Shown piece after piece: positions 17,513 through 25,660 of a stretch of DNA of 64,000 bases (its first letter is position 1; each line of letters begins with the position of its first letter). The translations under genes were made by a program, and so were the position numbers. The notes beneath the pieces were generated by a model. The model was not told the origin of the DNA. It saw only the letters and a program-made list of their open reading frames with translations, and ran no database searches. Source of the DNA: Solirubrobacterales bacterium (GTDB lineage: Bacteria; Actinomycetota; Thermoleophilia; Solirubrobacterales; 70-9); contig JAICSS010000013.1 in the NCBI GenBank assembly GCA_025936755.1, positions 1 through 64,000 of the forward strand, in the 5' to 3' direction.

Positions 17513-17944
17513 GTGCAGCTCCCTGTGGCCAGGCTGAGAGAGGAGGCGATTGTTCCTTCGCGGGCCCATGAGGGGGATGCCGGTTTGGATCTGTATGCGT
17601 GCGAGGCGGCGCATATCGGGCCGGGAGAGCGGTGGAGCGTCGGGACCGGGGTGGGGGTGGAAATTCCGGACGGGCATGCGGGGCTGGTGGTGCCGCGGTC
17701 GGGGCTTGCCCGCGACCACGGGATCGCGCTGGTCAACGCGCCGGGCGTGATCGATTCGGGCTACCGGGGAGAACTCCGGATCCTGCTGCTGAACACGGAC
17801 CCGGCGGACACCTTCCGGGTCGAACCGGGCGACCGCATCGCCCAGCTGCTGCTGACGCCGATCGCGCTCGCCGAGCCGGTCGAGGCCGTCGCGCTCGCCG
17901 ATTCGGTTCGCGGCGAGGGCGGGTTCGGCTCCTCCGGGCGTTAG
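17513..17944 (+). CDS. dut: dUTP diphosphatase
   Basis: 143-residue trimeric dUTPase that hydrolyses dUTP to dUMP. All five motifs are present: AHEGDAGLDLYA (1), PRSGLA (2), GVIDSGYRGELRI with the catalytic Asp (3), PGDRIAQLLL (4) and the C-terminal arm RGEGGFGSSGR (5). The reading frame is open to 17444, but the extra N-terminal residues come from the GC hairpin. The GTG at 17513 gives normal family length and fits the -10 element. It is followed by a symmetric hairpin between the convergent dut and gatD genes. Confidence 0.95.
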   Translation: MQLPVARLREEAIVPSRAHEGDAGLDLYACEAAHIGPGERWSVGTGVGVEIPDGHAGLVVPRSGLARDHGIALVNAPGVIDSGYRGELRILLLNTDPADTFRVEPGDRIAQLLLTPIALAEPVEAVALADSVRGEGGFGSSGR

Positions 17945-17945
17945 A

Positions 17946-17984
17946 CCTGTTCCTTTTCGGCGCCCAGCAACGAAAAGGAACAGG
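17946..17984. terminator. bidirectional hairpin between dut and gatD
   Basis: Bases 17946-17959 are a perfect 14-bp inverted repeat of 17971-17984, loop of 11. It lies 1 base after the dut stop and 4 bases before the gatD stop on the other strand. The TTTT and AAAA runs are inside the arms. Confidence 0.6.
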
Positions 17985-17988
17985 CGAA

Positions 17989-18726
17989 TCAAGTTCCGGT
18001 GGCTGCGCGGCGCGCCGACTCGTGGGCGGCGGCCTCCAGCCGGTCGGGGAGCGGCTCCAGGTCGGGGCGGGTGCCGTAGCGGCGCTCCAGGGCCAGGGCG
18101 ATCAGGTGGTCGGCCAGCCAGGCGTTCTTCGGCAGCAGCGGGCCGTGGAGGTAGGTGCCGATCACGTTGTCGCGCCTGACGCCCTCGAAGCCGTCGCGGT
18201 CGTTGTTGCCGTGGCCGCAGAGGACCCTGCCGAGGGGCTGGGCGCCCGGTCGGAGGTAGGTGCGGCCGCCGTGGTTCTCGAAGCCGGCGATCAGCCGCGG
18301 CCCGCCGCCGAGATCGGCCTCGATCGCGACGTTGCCGATCAGGCGCGGTCCCGGCTCGCGGACGGTCTCCAGGTCGGCGATCCCCAGGCCCGGCAGCTTC
18401 TCCTCGCCGAGCTGGTAGCTGTGGCCGAGCAGCTGGTAGCCGCCGCAGACCGCGAGCAGGACGGCGCCGTCGTCGGCTGCGGCGACCAGCTCCCGCTGCT
18501 TGGTCGCAACCATGTCGGCGGCGACCGCGCGCTGGTCGCGGTCCTGGCCGCCGCCGGCGTAGAAGAGGTCGTGGGCAGCGGGGTCGACGGGATCGCCGGG
18601 GCCGGCGCCGGCGTGGACGAAACCGATCCCCCGCCACTCGCAGCGGCGCTGGAGGAAGAGGATGTTGCCGCGGTCGGCGTAGATGTTCATCTGCTCCGGG
18701 TAGAGGCTGAGGACGCGCAGCTCCAT
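17989..18726 (-). CDS. gatD: lipid II isoglutaminyl synthase, glutaminase subunit GatD
   Basis: 245 residues. Class I glutamine amidotransferase of the CobB/CobQ type: nucleophile Cys94 in LLAVCGGYQLLG and catalytic His194 in IGTYLHGPLL. GatD frees ammonia from glutamine for MurT, which amidates the alpha-carboxyl of D-Glu in the lipid II stem peptide. Usually gatD directly follows murT; here a methyltransferase gene is inserted between them. The ATG overlaps the stop of that gene by one base, so the three remain translationally linked. Confidence 0.92.
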   Translation of the reverse strand: MELRVLSLYPEQMNIYADRGNILFLQRRCEWRGIGFVHAGAGPGDPVDPAAHDLFYAGGGQDRDQRAVAADMVATKQRELVAAADDGAVLLAVCGGYQLLGHSYQLGEEKLPGLGIADLETVREPGPRLIGNVAIEADLGGGPRLIAGFENHGGRTYLRPGAQPLGRVLCGHGNNDRDGFEGVRRDNVIGTYLHGPLLPKNAWLADHLIALALERRYGTRPDLEPLPDRLEAAAHESARRAATGT

Positions 18727-19487
18727 CAGGCCACCTTCTCCAGGAGGACGACGTGCGAGCCGACGTGCGCCTCGGTCGGTGCGATCCAGCGACGGCCGGC
18801 GGGGGCGAATCCCGCCTCGGCGGCATCGGCCTCGAGCGCCGCCGCCGAGAGGGCCCGCAGCTCGACCGAGCTCTCCTCGTCGCGCAGCTCGCCGTCGGGG
18901 GAGACCGTCTGCCGCAGCCGCCGCAGGACGATCGGTCCGCCCATGCGGTCGACCGCCACCGGCAGGCTCGAGTAGATCCAGCCGCCGACCTCACGCACGT
19001 CTGGCAGCGGGGGGAGGGGGCCTTCGCTGGCGGGGACGTCCTCGACGATCGCCGCCGCGAGCAGACCGCCGGGCGCGAGGCTCCCGGCGCAGCTGCCGAG
19101 ACAGGAGAGGCGGTCGGCGTCGTCCAGCAGCTGCAGGAACTGCATCGGGGCCAGCACGAGCCCGGCTTGCTCGGGGAGCTCGAACCCGCCGGCGTCGGCG
19201 AGGAGCGTTTCGACCAGACCGCCAGGCGCATCCGATTCTCGCCCCACTCCGCTGTGGCGAGAATCGGATACGCGTTCGCGGAGAACCGCGAGCAGCTGCG
19301 GATCGCGATCGAGGCCGATCACCGGGTGTCCGCGCCGGGCCAGATGGAGCGCGACCCGCCCCGTCCCGCAGCCGAGCTCCAGCACCGAGCCGCCGCAGCG
19401 CTCGGCCAGCTCCTCCCAGAGCGGCAGGTCGGCCGCGTAGCTGCCGCACTCGACGTCGTGCCAGATCGCCGCGGTCGCCGCGTTCAT
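18726..19487 (-). CDS. SAM-dependent methyltransferase between murT and gatD
   Basis: 253 residues. Class I methyltransferase with motif I VLELGCGTGRVALHLA (about 35-50), an acidic residue after strand 2 (GLDRDPQLL), and a central VLAPMQFLQLLDD motif. The start ATG overlaps the murT stop (ATGA), and its stop overlaps the gatD start, so it is made with the lipid II amidation pair. A segment near residues 73-86 is encoded by a near-perfect hairpin (19230-19269) and looks like an in-frame insertion between motif II and the next helix. The substrate is unknown; a cell-wall precursor is a reasonable guess from context. Confidence 0.82.
   Translation of the reverse strand: MNAATAAIWHDVECGSYAADLPLWEELAERCGGSVLELGCGTGRVALHLARRGHPVIGLDRDPQLLAVLRERVSDSRHSGVGRESDAPGGLVETLLADAGGFELPEQAGLVLAPMQFLQLLDDADRLSCLGSCAGSLAPGGLLAAAIVEDVPASEGPLPPLPDVREVGGWIYSSLPVAVDRMGGPIVLRRLRQTVSPDGELRDEESSVELRALSAAALEADAAEAGFAPAGRRWIAPTEAHVGSHVVLLEKVA
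19230..19269. repeat. hairpin element inside a methyltransferase gene
   Basis: Bases 19230-19243 are a perfect 14-bp inverted repeat of 19256-19269, loop of 12. Pairing can extend outward with one mismatch. It adds a Ser/Arg/Gly-rich stretch to the encoded protein without breaking the frame. Confidence 0.75.
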
Positions 19488-20884
19488 CGCCAGAACTCCT
19501 GGGCGAGGCCGCGATCGGAGAGGAGCCTGCGGAGCTCGAGCAGGGCGGTGTAGGTGGGGAGGGCGAAGAGGCGACCCTCGGCGCCGGCGACCGCGGCGTC
19601 GAGCGAGGCCTCGATCCCAGGCACGACCTCGATCGCCTCCTGCGGCCAGCCGGCGTACTTCAGCCGCAGCGCCATCTCCGGCGCCCGCGTCCCGGCGCAG
19701 ACGACGCGGCGGACCGCGGCCGAGAGCAGCTCGAAGTCGGCGTCCCAGATCCAGGAGACGTCGCGGCCGTCGGCGATGCGGTCGTTGAGGGCGACCCAGA
19801 GGTCGATCGGCCCGCGCTCGCGGCTCTCCAGGAGCAGGGTGCGCAGCACCTCGTTGGCGCCGGCGGGGTTCTTGATCAGCAGGATCGAGACCGGGACCTC
19901 GCCGACCGCGATCGTCTCGACCCGGCCGAAGGCGGCGCGCATCTCGCCGAGGGCGCCGGCGATGCGCGCGGGCTCGACCCCGAGGCGGAGGCCGGCGGCG
20001 ATCGCCGCCAGGGCGTTGTAGACGTTGTAGAGACCGGGGAGGGGCAGCTCCAGCTCGATCTCGCCGGACGGGGTTCGAACCCGCGTTCTCGACCCCTCCA
20101 TCCCCCGCAGCTCGATCGCCGTCGCCGCGACCTCCGGCGCCGGACGCTCGGCCCCGCAGCTGGGGCAGGAGTAGTGGCCGAGGTGGCCGACGAAGGCGCG
20201 CGCGTAGGCGTAGGGGTGGCCGCAGCGCCGGCAGTGCTTGGCGTCGAAGGCGTGCTGCAGCTCCGGCAGCGCCTGCGAGGGGTCCTCGATCCCGAAGTAA
20301 AGGGCGCCCTCGCGCCGGCGTCCCTCGCGGTCGCGGCCGAGGTCGGCGATCAGCGGGTCGTCGGCGTTCAGCGCGAACTCGGTCCCCCCGGCGAGCGCCG
20401 CCACCGTCCTCGCCCACTCGTCGGCGAGCGCCTCCATCTCGCCGTAGCGGTCGAGCTGGTCGCGGAAGAGGTTGCCGAGGACGATCAGCGTCGGCTGCAG
20501 CTGTTCGCTCACCCGCGGCAGCCAGGCCTCGTCGACCTCGAACAGGCCCTCGCTGCCCGACTGCTCGAGCAGCGCCGTCGCCACGCCCCAGGTCATGTTC
20601 GAGCCGGCGCGGTTGTGGACGGGGCTGCGGCCGTCGGCGGCGAGGATGGCGGCGATCATCCCCGCCGTCGTCGTCTTGCCGTTGGTGGCGCTGACGATCG
20701 TCCTGCTGCCGTCGAGACCGGTCCCCAGGCGGGCGATCGCCTCCGGCTCCAGGCGCAGCAGCACCCGCCCCGGCAGCGTCGTGCCGCCGCCGCGGCCGCT
20801 GCGCCGGCTGGCGGCGCCGATCGCGCGGGAGAGGGCGACCTTGGCGCCGAAGGCGCCGCCGCGGCTGCGTCCGGCCGCGGCCAT
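19484..20884 (-). CDS. murT: lipid II isoglutaminyl synthase, ligase subunit MurT
   Basis: 466 residues. Mur-ligase ATP domain with P-loop SATNGKTTTAG (65-75), the Mur segment SNMTWGVATAL, the MurT zinc-ribbon insertion with Cys218, Cys221, Cys240 and Cys243, and the C-terminal DUF1727 domain (about 330-460). With GatD it amidates D-glutamate of lipid II. The ATG is coupled to the stop of the upstream lipid kinase gene (TGATG), and its own stop overlaps the next gene. Residues near 261-272 are encoded by a palindromic sequence around 20070-20083. Confidence 0.94.
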   Translation of the reverse strand: MAAAGRSRGGAFGAKVALSRAIGAASRRSGRGGGTTLPGRVLLRLEPEAIARLGTGLDGSRTIVSATNGKTTTAGMIAAILAADGRSPVHNRAGSNMTWGVATALLEQSGSEGLFEVDEAWLPRVSEQLQPTLIVLGNLFRDQLDRYGEMEALADEWARTVAALAGGTEFALNADDPLIADLGRDREGRRREGALYFGIEDPSQALPELQHAFDAKHCRRCGHPYAYARAFVGHLGHYSCPSCGAERPAPEVAATAIELRGMEGSRTRVRTPSGEIELELPLPGLYNVYNALAAIAAGLRLGVEPARIAGALGEMRAAFGRVETIAVGEVPVSILLIKNPAGANEVLRTLLLESRERGPIDLWVALNDRIADGRDVSWIWDADFELLSAAVRRVVCAGTRAPEMALRLKYAGWPQEAIEVVPGIEASLDAAVAGAEGRLFALPTYTALLELRRLLSDRGLAQEFWR

Positions 20885-21780
20885 CAGCCCTCGCCGCCGC
20901 CGGGGACGAGGATCGAGAGGCAGCGCGGCAGCACCCGCAGCGAGACCGGCAGGTCGGTGAGGTGGTCGCCGTCGGCGTATACGGGGAAGGGGCGGCTGGC
21001 GTCGAGCTGCAGGCGCGGCGTGCGGAAGACGCTGACCTCGTCTTTGCCGATGTGGGCCCCCTTCAGCACGTCCCTGAGGCCGCGGAGGAAGCGCAGCTTG
21101 CCGACCTCCTCGATCGCGACGACGTCGAACTGGCCGTCGTCGATCTCGGCGTCGGGAGCGATGTACATGCCGCCGCCGTAGACGCTGTTGTTGGCGACGT
21201 CGACGAAGTAGCCGCTGATCCGCCTGCGTTCCTCGCCGACGACGATCGTGAAGCGGGCGGTGCGCCAGCCGATCAGGGTGCGGAGCATCGAGTAGGCGTA
21301 GACGAGGTTGCCGCGGATGAAGTGGGTTTCGTTGGCGAGGCGGTTGCATTCGGAGTCGAAGCCGACGCTGACGATGCCGAGGAAGCGGCGGCCGTTGGCC
21401 TCGCCGACGTCGATCCGCCGGCTCTGGCCGCCGAGGACGACGTCGACTGCGGCCTCCGGCTCGTCGGGAATCCCGAGCGCCCGCGCCAGGTCGTTGCCGC
21501 GGCCGCCGGGAATCAGCCCGAGCGGCGTCTCCGAGCCCGCCATCGCGCCGCCGACGGCGCCGATCAGGCCGTCGCCGGAGACGACGACCGGCAGCTCGCC
21601 GAGCTCGATCGCCCGCAGGGCCAGCTCGACCCCGTGCTCGAGGCTGCGGGTGCGCTCCACCCGGAAGACCGCGCGGCGGGCGTCGAGCGCCGCCTCCACC
21701 CGCGGCAGCAGCTTCAGCGTCTTCCCCCCGGCCGAAGAGGGGTTGACGAGCAGGGTCAGGGGCATCCCGGCGATCTCCAC
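20884..21780 (-). CDS. diacylglycerol/sphingosine kinase-family lipid kinase
   Basis: 298 residues. DAGK catalytic domain with LLVNPSSAGGKTLK, the nucleotide loop VVVSGDGLIGAV (the usual GGDGT is SGDGL here), LGLIPGGRGNDLARALG, and the C-terminal YegS/DgkB-type domain with DGQFDVV and PVYADGDHL. Members phosphorylate diacylglycerol or similar lipids at the membrane, recycling it to phosphatidate. It lies 12 bases after a small methyltransferase gene and is coupled to murT, forming part of a five-gene minus-strand operon. Confidence 0.9.
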   Translation of the reverse strand: MEIAGMPLTLLVNPSSAGGKTLKLLPRVEAALDARRAVFRVERTRSLEHGVELALRAIELGELPVVVSGDGLIGAVGGAMAGSETPLGLIPGGRGNDLARALGIPDEPEAAVDVVLGGQSRRIDVGEANGRRFLGIVSVGFDSECNRLANETHFIRGNLVYAYSMLRTLIGWRTARFTIVVGEERRRISGYFVDVANNSVYGGGMYIAPDAEIDDGQFDVVAIEEVGKLRFLRGLRDVLKGAHIGKDEVSVFRTPRLQLDASRPFPVYADGDHLTDLPVSLRVLPRCLSILVPGGGEG

Positions 21781-21792
21781 AGCCGCCCCAGC

Positions 21793-22299
21793 CTAGAGGG
21801 AGCCGCCAACGGGTCCGCCCCCGCGCAGGCGGGCGACGGCGAAGCTGCCGTCGCCGGCCGCTTCGGACCAGATCGGCTCGAATCCCAGCCGGGCGAGACG
21901 GCGGCGGTAGAGGGCGCCGCCGAGCCCGCCGAGCGTCTCCTCCTTGTCGCTTGCCGCAAGGGCGAGGAAGCCGCCGGGGCGCAGCACCCGCCCCGCCTCG
22001 GCCGCGGCGGGGCGGGCGTCGAGGGCCGCCAGCAGGTCGAACTGGTCGGCGGGGAAGGGGAGCGAGCGGGGGCCGCCCTGCTTGAAGGCGATGCGGCCCT
22101 CGGGGTCGAGGCCGACCTTCGCGGCGGCGGCGCGAACCGCCTCGGGCGAGCGGTCGACTCCGCGCACCCGGGCGCTTGGAAACTCACGGGCGAGGAACAG
22201 CGCGCCGGCCCCCTCGCCGCACTGGACGTGCAGGATTCGCTCCGGACTGCCGACGTGGAGGACGGCGGCGGCAAGGGGGGTGAGCGGGGGGGAGGGCAT
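21793..22299 (-). CDS. small SAM-dependent methyltransferase
   Basis: 168 residues, only the Rossmann-type core of a class I methyltransferase: motif I ILHVQCGEGAGALFLA (about 22-37), acidic GVDRS, and LRPGGFLAL as motif III. It is the first gene of the lipid kinase-murT-gatD operon and is divergent from the peptidyl-prolyl isomerase gene, with 33 bases between the starts. No added substrate-binding domain is visible, so the substrate is not predictable. Confidence 0.78.
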   Translation of the reverse strand: MPSPPLTPLAAAVLHVGSPERILHVQCGEGAGALFLAREFPSARVRGVDRSPEAVRAAAAKVGLDPEGRIAFKQGGPRSLPFPADQFDLLAALDARPAAAEAGRVLRPGGFLALAASDKEETLGGLGGALYRRRLARLGFEPIWSEAAGDGSFAVARLRGGGPVGGSL

Positions 22300-22318
22300 T
22301 TCCAGGGAGAACGTTTAC

Positions 22319-22324
22319 TAGGGT
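22319..22324 (+). promoter_or_regulatory. -10 element (TAGGGT) of the isomerase gene
   Basis: TAnnnT hexamer ending 8 bases before GTG 22333. The space to the divergent methyltransferase start is only 33 bases, so no long leader can fit. Confidence 0.45.
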
Positions 22325-22332
22325 TCCGCCCC

Positions 22333-23028
22333 GTGCAGCAACCGCCCGACCGTCGCTGGATCGTTCTCGCCGTCTTCGCCCTCGTCGCGATCGGCGTCGT
22401 CGCCGCGGTCCTGATCAGCCAGGGCGGCGGCTCCGGCGGCGAAAGCTCGACCGCCGGCTCCTCGACCGCGGCGAGCGCCGACGGCTGCAGGGAAGTGGAA
22501 GCGCCGGAACCGAAGACGGTCAGCTTCAAGGCCCCGAAGCAGGTGCTGAAGCGGGGCGAAGCGGCCACGGCGGTGGTCAAGACCAGCTGCGGGACCTTCG
22601 AGATCGCGCTCGACACGACCAGGGCGCCGAAGACCGCCAACTCGTTCGCCTTCCTCGCCGAAGAAGGCTTCTACGACGACCTCACCTTCCACCGCATCGT
22701 CCCCGGCTTCGTGATCCAGGGCGGCGATCCGGAAGGCACCGGCACCGGCGGTCCCGGCTACAGCGTCGACGAGAAGCCCCCGGCCAACCTCTCCTACACG
22801 AAAGGGGTCGTGGCGATGGCCAAGAGCTCGGCCGAGCCGCCCGGCCGCTCGGGCAGCCAGTTCTATGTCGTCACCGCCCCGGACGCCGGCCTGCCGCCCG
22901 AATACGCCCTGGTCGGCAAGGTGAGCAAGGGGTACGACGCCGTGGAACGAATCGAAGCGGTCCCGACGGCCGGAGAAAAACCGAAGCAGACGGTCCTGAT
23001 CGAAGAAGTGACGATCGAACGGGGCTAG
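22333..23028 (+). CDS. cyclophilin-type peptidyl-prolyl isomerase, membrane-anchored
   Basis: 231 residues. An N-terminal TM anchor (about 8-28) and a Ser/Gly linker precede a cyclophilin domain (about 70-230) with VKTSCGTFEIALD, FHRIVPGFVIQGGDP, GSQFYVVT and ALVGKVSKGYD. It should fold secreted proteins on the outer face of the membrane. The frame is open far upstream but the GTG at 22333 fits the -10 element and gives a clean anchor. It is the first of a plus-strand run of envelope and redox genes. Confidence 0.9.
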   Translation: MQQPPDRRWIVLAVFALVAIGVVAAVLISQGGGSGGESSTAGSSTAASADGCREVEAPEPKTVSFKAPKQVLKRGEAATAVVKTSCGTFEIALDTTRAPKTANSFAFLAEEGFYDDLTFHRIVPGFVIQGGDPEGTGTGGPGYSVDEKPPANLSYTKGVVAMAKSSAEPPGRSGSQFYVVTAPDAGLPPEYALVGKVSKGYDAVERIEAVPTAGEKPKQTVLIEEVTIERG

Positions 23029-23055
23029 CTGGATCGCACGGGTTCAGAGGTCCTC

Positions 23056-23061
23056 TAAGCT
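23056..23061 (+). promoter_or_regulatory. -10 element (TAAGCT) of the peroxiredoxin gene
   Basis: TAnnnT hexamer ending 6 bases before GTG 23068. Confidence 0.45.
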
Positions 23062-23067
23062 GGCCGG

Positions 23068-23568
23068 GTGGCCAAGCCTGACGTCGGCGATCAAGCTCCC
23101 GATTTCGCCCTGCCCGGCACCGGCGGGAAGACCTACCGGCTCTCCGACTACCGTGGCCGCAACCTGATCCTCGCCTTCTATCCCGGCGACGCGACCACGG
23201 TCTGCACGAAGCAGTTCTGCAACTACCGCGACGAAGGCGACCGCCTCGACGAGCTCGGCGCCGAGGTGCTGGGGATCTCGCCGCAGTCGGTCGACTCGCA
23301 CGAGCACTGGGTGAAGGAGCAGGAACTGAACGTGCCGCTGCTCGCCGACGAGGACCTGGCGGTGGCGAAGAGCTACGGGGTGACCGGCTGGATCGGGCCG
23401 CTGGCGCGGCTGACCGAGCTGAAGGACGTTCCCGGCGGCCGCTATGTCCAGCGGGCGATCTTCGTCCTCGACGGCGATGGCGTCGTCCGCCACCGCACCG
23501 TCTCCCGCACCGGCAGCACCTACGAGTCGGTCGAGGACCTCGAGCGCGCGGTCGCCTCGCTGGGCTGA
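23068..23568 (+). CDS. bcp: peroxiredoxin, BCP/PrxQ type
   Basis: 166 residues. AhpC/TSA fold with peroxidatic Cys46 and resolving Cys51 in TTVCTKQFC, the Cys-x4-Cys spacing of PrxQ/BCP, preceded by LAFYPGDAT and followed by [14 protein letters not shown]. It reduces hydroperoxides using thioredoxin-type donors. It starts with GTG and ends in TGATGG, sharing one base with the hydrolase that follows. It is the first gene of a four-gene coupled redox run. Confidence 0.93.
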   Translation: MAKPDVGDQAPDFALPGTGGKTYRLSDYRGRNLILAFYPGDATTVCTKQFCNYRDEGDRLDELGAEVLGISPQSVDSHEHWVKEQELNVPLLADEDLAVAKSYGVTGWIGPLARLTELKDVPGGRYVQRAIFVLDGDGVVRHRTVSRTGSTYESVEDLERAVASLG

Positions 23569-24410
23569 TGGCGGCCGAGGGGCGGCCGTTCGCGCTGGGC
23601 CCGGGCCCGACCCTGCGCGGCGAAGCGGTGGGGGAGGGACCGGCGGCGGTCCTCTGTCACGGGATCACGGCGACCAGGCGCTACGTCCTTCACGGCTCCA
23701 GCGCGCTGCCGCGAGCCGGCTACACCGTCGTCACCTACGACGCCCGCGGGCACGGGGAGTCGGACCCGGCGCCGGCGGGGGAGAGTTATGGATACCCATT
23801 GCTGGTCGCCGACCTCGAGCGGGTGGTGGAGGCGGAGGTGGGCGAGGGGGCCTTCTTCCTCGGCGGTCACTCGATGGGCGCCCACACCGCGGTCGCCTAC
23901 GCGCTGCGCCATCCCGGGCGGCTGGCCGGCCTGGCGCTGATCGGACCGGTCTACACGGGCACGATCGAGCCGGCTTCGCTGGACTACTGGGACGGCCTCG
24001 CCGCGGCGCTGGAAGCCGGCGGTGCAGGCGGCTTCGCCGCCTACATCGACACCGAGCAGGGGATCGACCCGAGCTGGCGCGACTCGGTCCTGCGCTTCAC
24101 CCGCGAGCGGCTGCTGCTGCAGCGGCACCCCGAGGCGCTGGCCGAGGCGCTGCGGGAGGTTCCGCGCTCGCGCCCGTTCGCGTCGATGGCGGATCTGGAG
24201 TCGCTCGAGGTCCCGACCCTGGTCGTCGCCAGCAACGACGACGCCGACCCCGGCCATCCCTACGAGGCGGCGGCCGCCTACGCCGAGGCGCTGCCGAACG
24301 CCCGGCTCCTCAGCGAGGAGCCGGGTCAGTCGCCGCTCGCCTGGCAGGGCGGCAGGCTCTCCCGCGCCTTAGCGGCGTTTTACGCCGAAGCCTTATCTTC
24401 CGCCCGATGA
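23568..24410 (+). CDS. alpha/beta hydrolase
   Basis: 280 residues. Alpha/beta-hydrolase fold with the oxyanion strand VLCHGITATRR, YDARGHGES, nucleophile Ser102 in GGHSMGAH and a likely acid/His region near SNDDADPGHPYEA. There is no signal peptide, so it is cytosolic. It overlaps the peroxiredoxin by one base and the VKOR gene by four, which suggests a role tied to redox or detoxification, but the substrate is unknown. Confidence 0.87.
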   Translation: MAAEGRPFALGPGPTLRGEAVGEGPAAVLCHGITATRRYVLHGSSALPRAGYTVVTYDARGHGESDPAPAGESYGYPLLVADLERVVEAEVGEGAFFLGGHSMGAHTAVAYALRHPGRLAGLALIGPVYTGTIEPASLDYWDGLAAALEAGGAGGFAAYIDTEQGIDPSWRDSVLRFTRERLLLQRHPEALAEALREVPRSRPFASMADLESLEVPTLVVASNDDADPGHPYEAAAAYAEALPNARLLSEEPGQSPLAWQGGRLSRALAAFYAEALSSAR

Positions 24411-24856
24411 GCCGACTCGACGAGGGCAGCCTCCAGCGCGCGATCGCCTTCCTCGCCGCCCTCGGCGTCGGCCTCGCCGCCTACCTCGCGATCGCCGAGG
24501 CGAACGGCGGCTCGCCCGTCTGCCTGGCCGGCGGCAGCGGCTGCGAGACGGTCGCCAGGAGCTCCTGGTCCCACCTCGCCGGCGTCAACGTCGCCGTGCT
24601 CGGGATCGCCGGCTACGCGCTGCTGCTGGCGACCGCCTTCTTCGCCAGCGACACGGCGCGCTTCGCCGGCTTCGTCCTCGCCCTCGGCGGCTTCGGCTAC
24701 AGCGTCTTCCTCACCTACGTCGAGCTGTTCAAGATCGAAGCCGCCTGCCAGTGGTGCCTGGCCAGCGCCGTCCTGATGACGATTCTCTTCGCGCTCTGCG
24801 CCGCCCGCCTGATCGTCTACGCGGGAACCGCCGCCGCGATCCCCGGGCGGGCATGA
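24407..24856 (+). CDS. vitamin K epoxide reductase-family disulfide oxidase
   Basis: 149 residues with four TM helices (about 10-30, 58-80, 86-104, 112-135). It has the quinone-site pair Cys114-Gln-Trp-Cys117 and the shuttle pair Cys39/Cys46. Bacterial VKOR replaces DsbB, reoxidising a DsbA-like partner and passing electrons to quinone. The next gene, overlapping by four bases, encodes exactly such a partner. Confidence 0.93.
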   Translation: MSRLDEGSLQRAIAFLAALGVGLAAYLAIAEANGGSPVCLAGGSGCETVARSSWSHLAGVNVAVLGIAGYALLLATAFFASDTARFAGFVLALGGFGYSVFLTYVELFKIEAACQWCLASAVLMTILFALCAARLIVYAGTAAAIPGRA

Positions 24857-25557
24857 GCGAAGCCGATCGCCGCTCGCGCCTGCTGCGCATCGCCGCCGGC
24901 GCGACCTTCCTGGCGCTGGCCGCCGTCCTCGTCCTGATTGCGATCACCGCCTCCGGCAGCGGCGACGGAGGCGATACCGAGATCGAGGGCAAGGCGGCGG
25001 TGGCGAAGCTCCTCGAGGGGATCCCGCAGCGGCAGATGACCCTCGGCGACCCGAAGGCCGCGGTCGAGCTGATCGAGTTCGGCGACCTCCAGTGCCCGAC
25101 CTGCGCCGGCTACGCGGAAGAGATCCTGCCCGCGATTATGGAAACCCAGGTCAGGAAAGGCGAAGCGAAGATCGACTTCCGCAACTTCACGATCATCGGC
25201 CCGGAATCCGCCGCCGCCGGCGCCGCCGCGCTTGCTGCCGCCGCCCAGGGCCGGGGCTGGAGCTTCGTCGAGCTCTTCTACCGCAACCAGAGCGCCGAGA
25301 ACTCCGGCTACGCCGACGACGACGCCTTCCTCAGGGCCCTCGCCAGAGCCGCCGGCGTCGCGGACCTCGGCAGATGGGACGCAGACCGCGCCCGGATGAC
25401 CGGCCGAGTCGAAGAAACCTCGCAGGAAGCCAAGAACCTCGGCTTCGACGGCACGCCGTCCTTTGCGATCAAAGGCCCCAAGGCCGGCGGAATCAAGCTC
25501 TTGGGGACCCCAGAAACGACGGGGGCCCTGGAAGACGCGATCGAAGAAGCGGGCTGA
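24853..25557 (+). CDS. DsbA-like thiol-disulfide oxidoreductase
   Basis: 234 residues. TM anchor (about 10-33), then a thioredoxin-fold DsbA/DSBA_4 domain with active site Cys81-Pro-Thr-Cys84 (FGDLQCPTC) and the cis-proline motif GTPSFAI near 200. It introduces disulfides into exported proteins and is recycled by the VKOR encoded directly upstream (ATGA overlap). No hairpin follows within 60 bases, but the accessory region that starts next is probably separate. Confidence 0.92.
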   Translation: MSEADRRSRLLRIAAGATFLALAAVLVLIAITASGSGDGGDTEIEGKAAVAKLLEGIPQRQMTLGDPKAAVELIEFGDLQCPTCAGYAEEILPAIMETQVRKGEAKIDFRNFTIIGPESAAAGAAALAAAAQGRGWSFVELFYRNQSAENSGYADDDAFLRALARAAGVADLGRWDADRARMTGRVEETSQEAKNLGFDGTPSFAIKGPKAGGIKLLGTPETTGALEDAIEEAG

Positions 25558-25660
25558 TCCAGGCGGCTTCTCCTGCCTGAGTTGACATAACCACCATTAT
25601 CGTGCGTTGGAAAGCAGAAGCAGGTCCATCCCTCGCGGGCGCGAATCCGCTTTCCTAGGC

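Noticed and set aside
20069-20083. GGGGTTCGAACCC, like a tRNA T-arm
   Set aside because: No acceptor, D or anticodon arms are near; the bases are inside the intact murT reading frame. Treated as a chance palindrome or a degenerate hairpin element.
25581-25610. TTGACA as a -35 element before the YqcI-like gene
   Set aside because: No TAnnnT hexamer lies 16-18 bases downstream, and the start codon choice does not place a transcript there.
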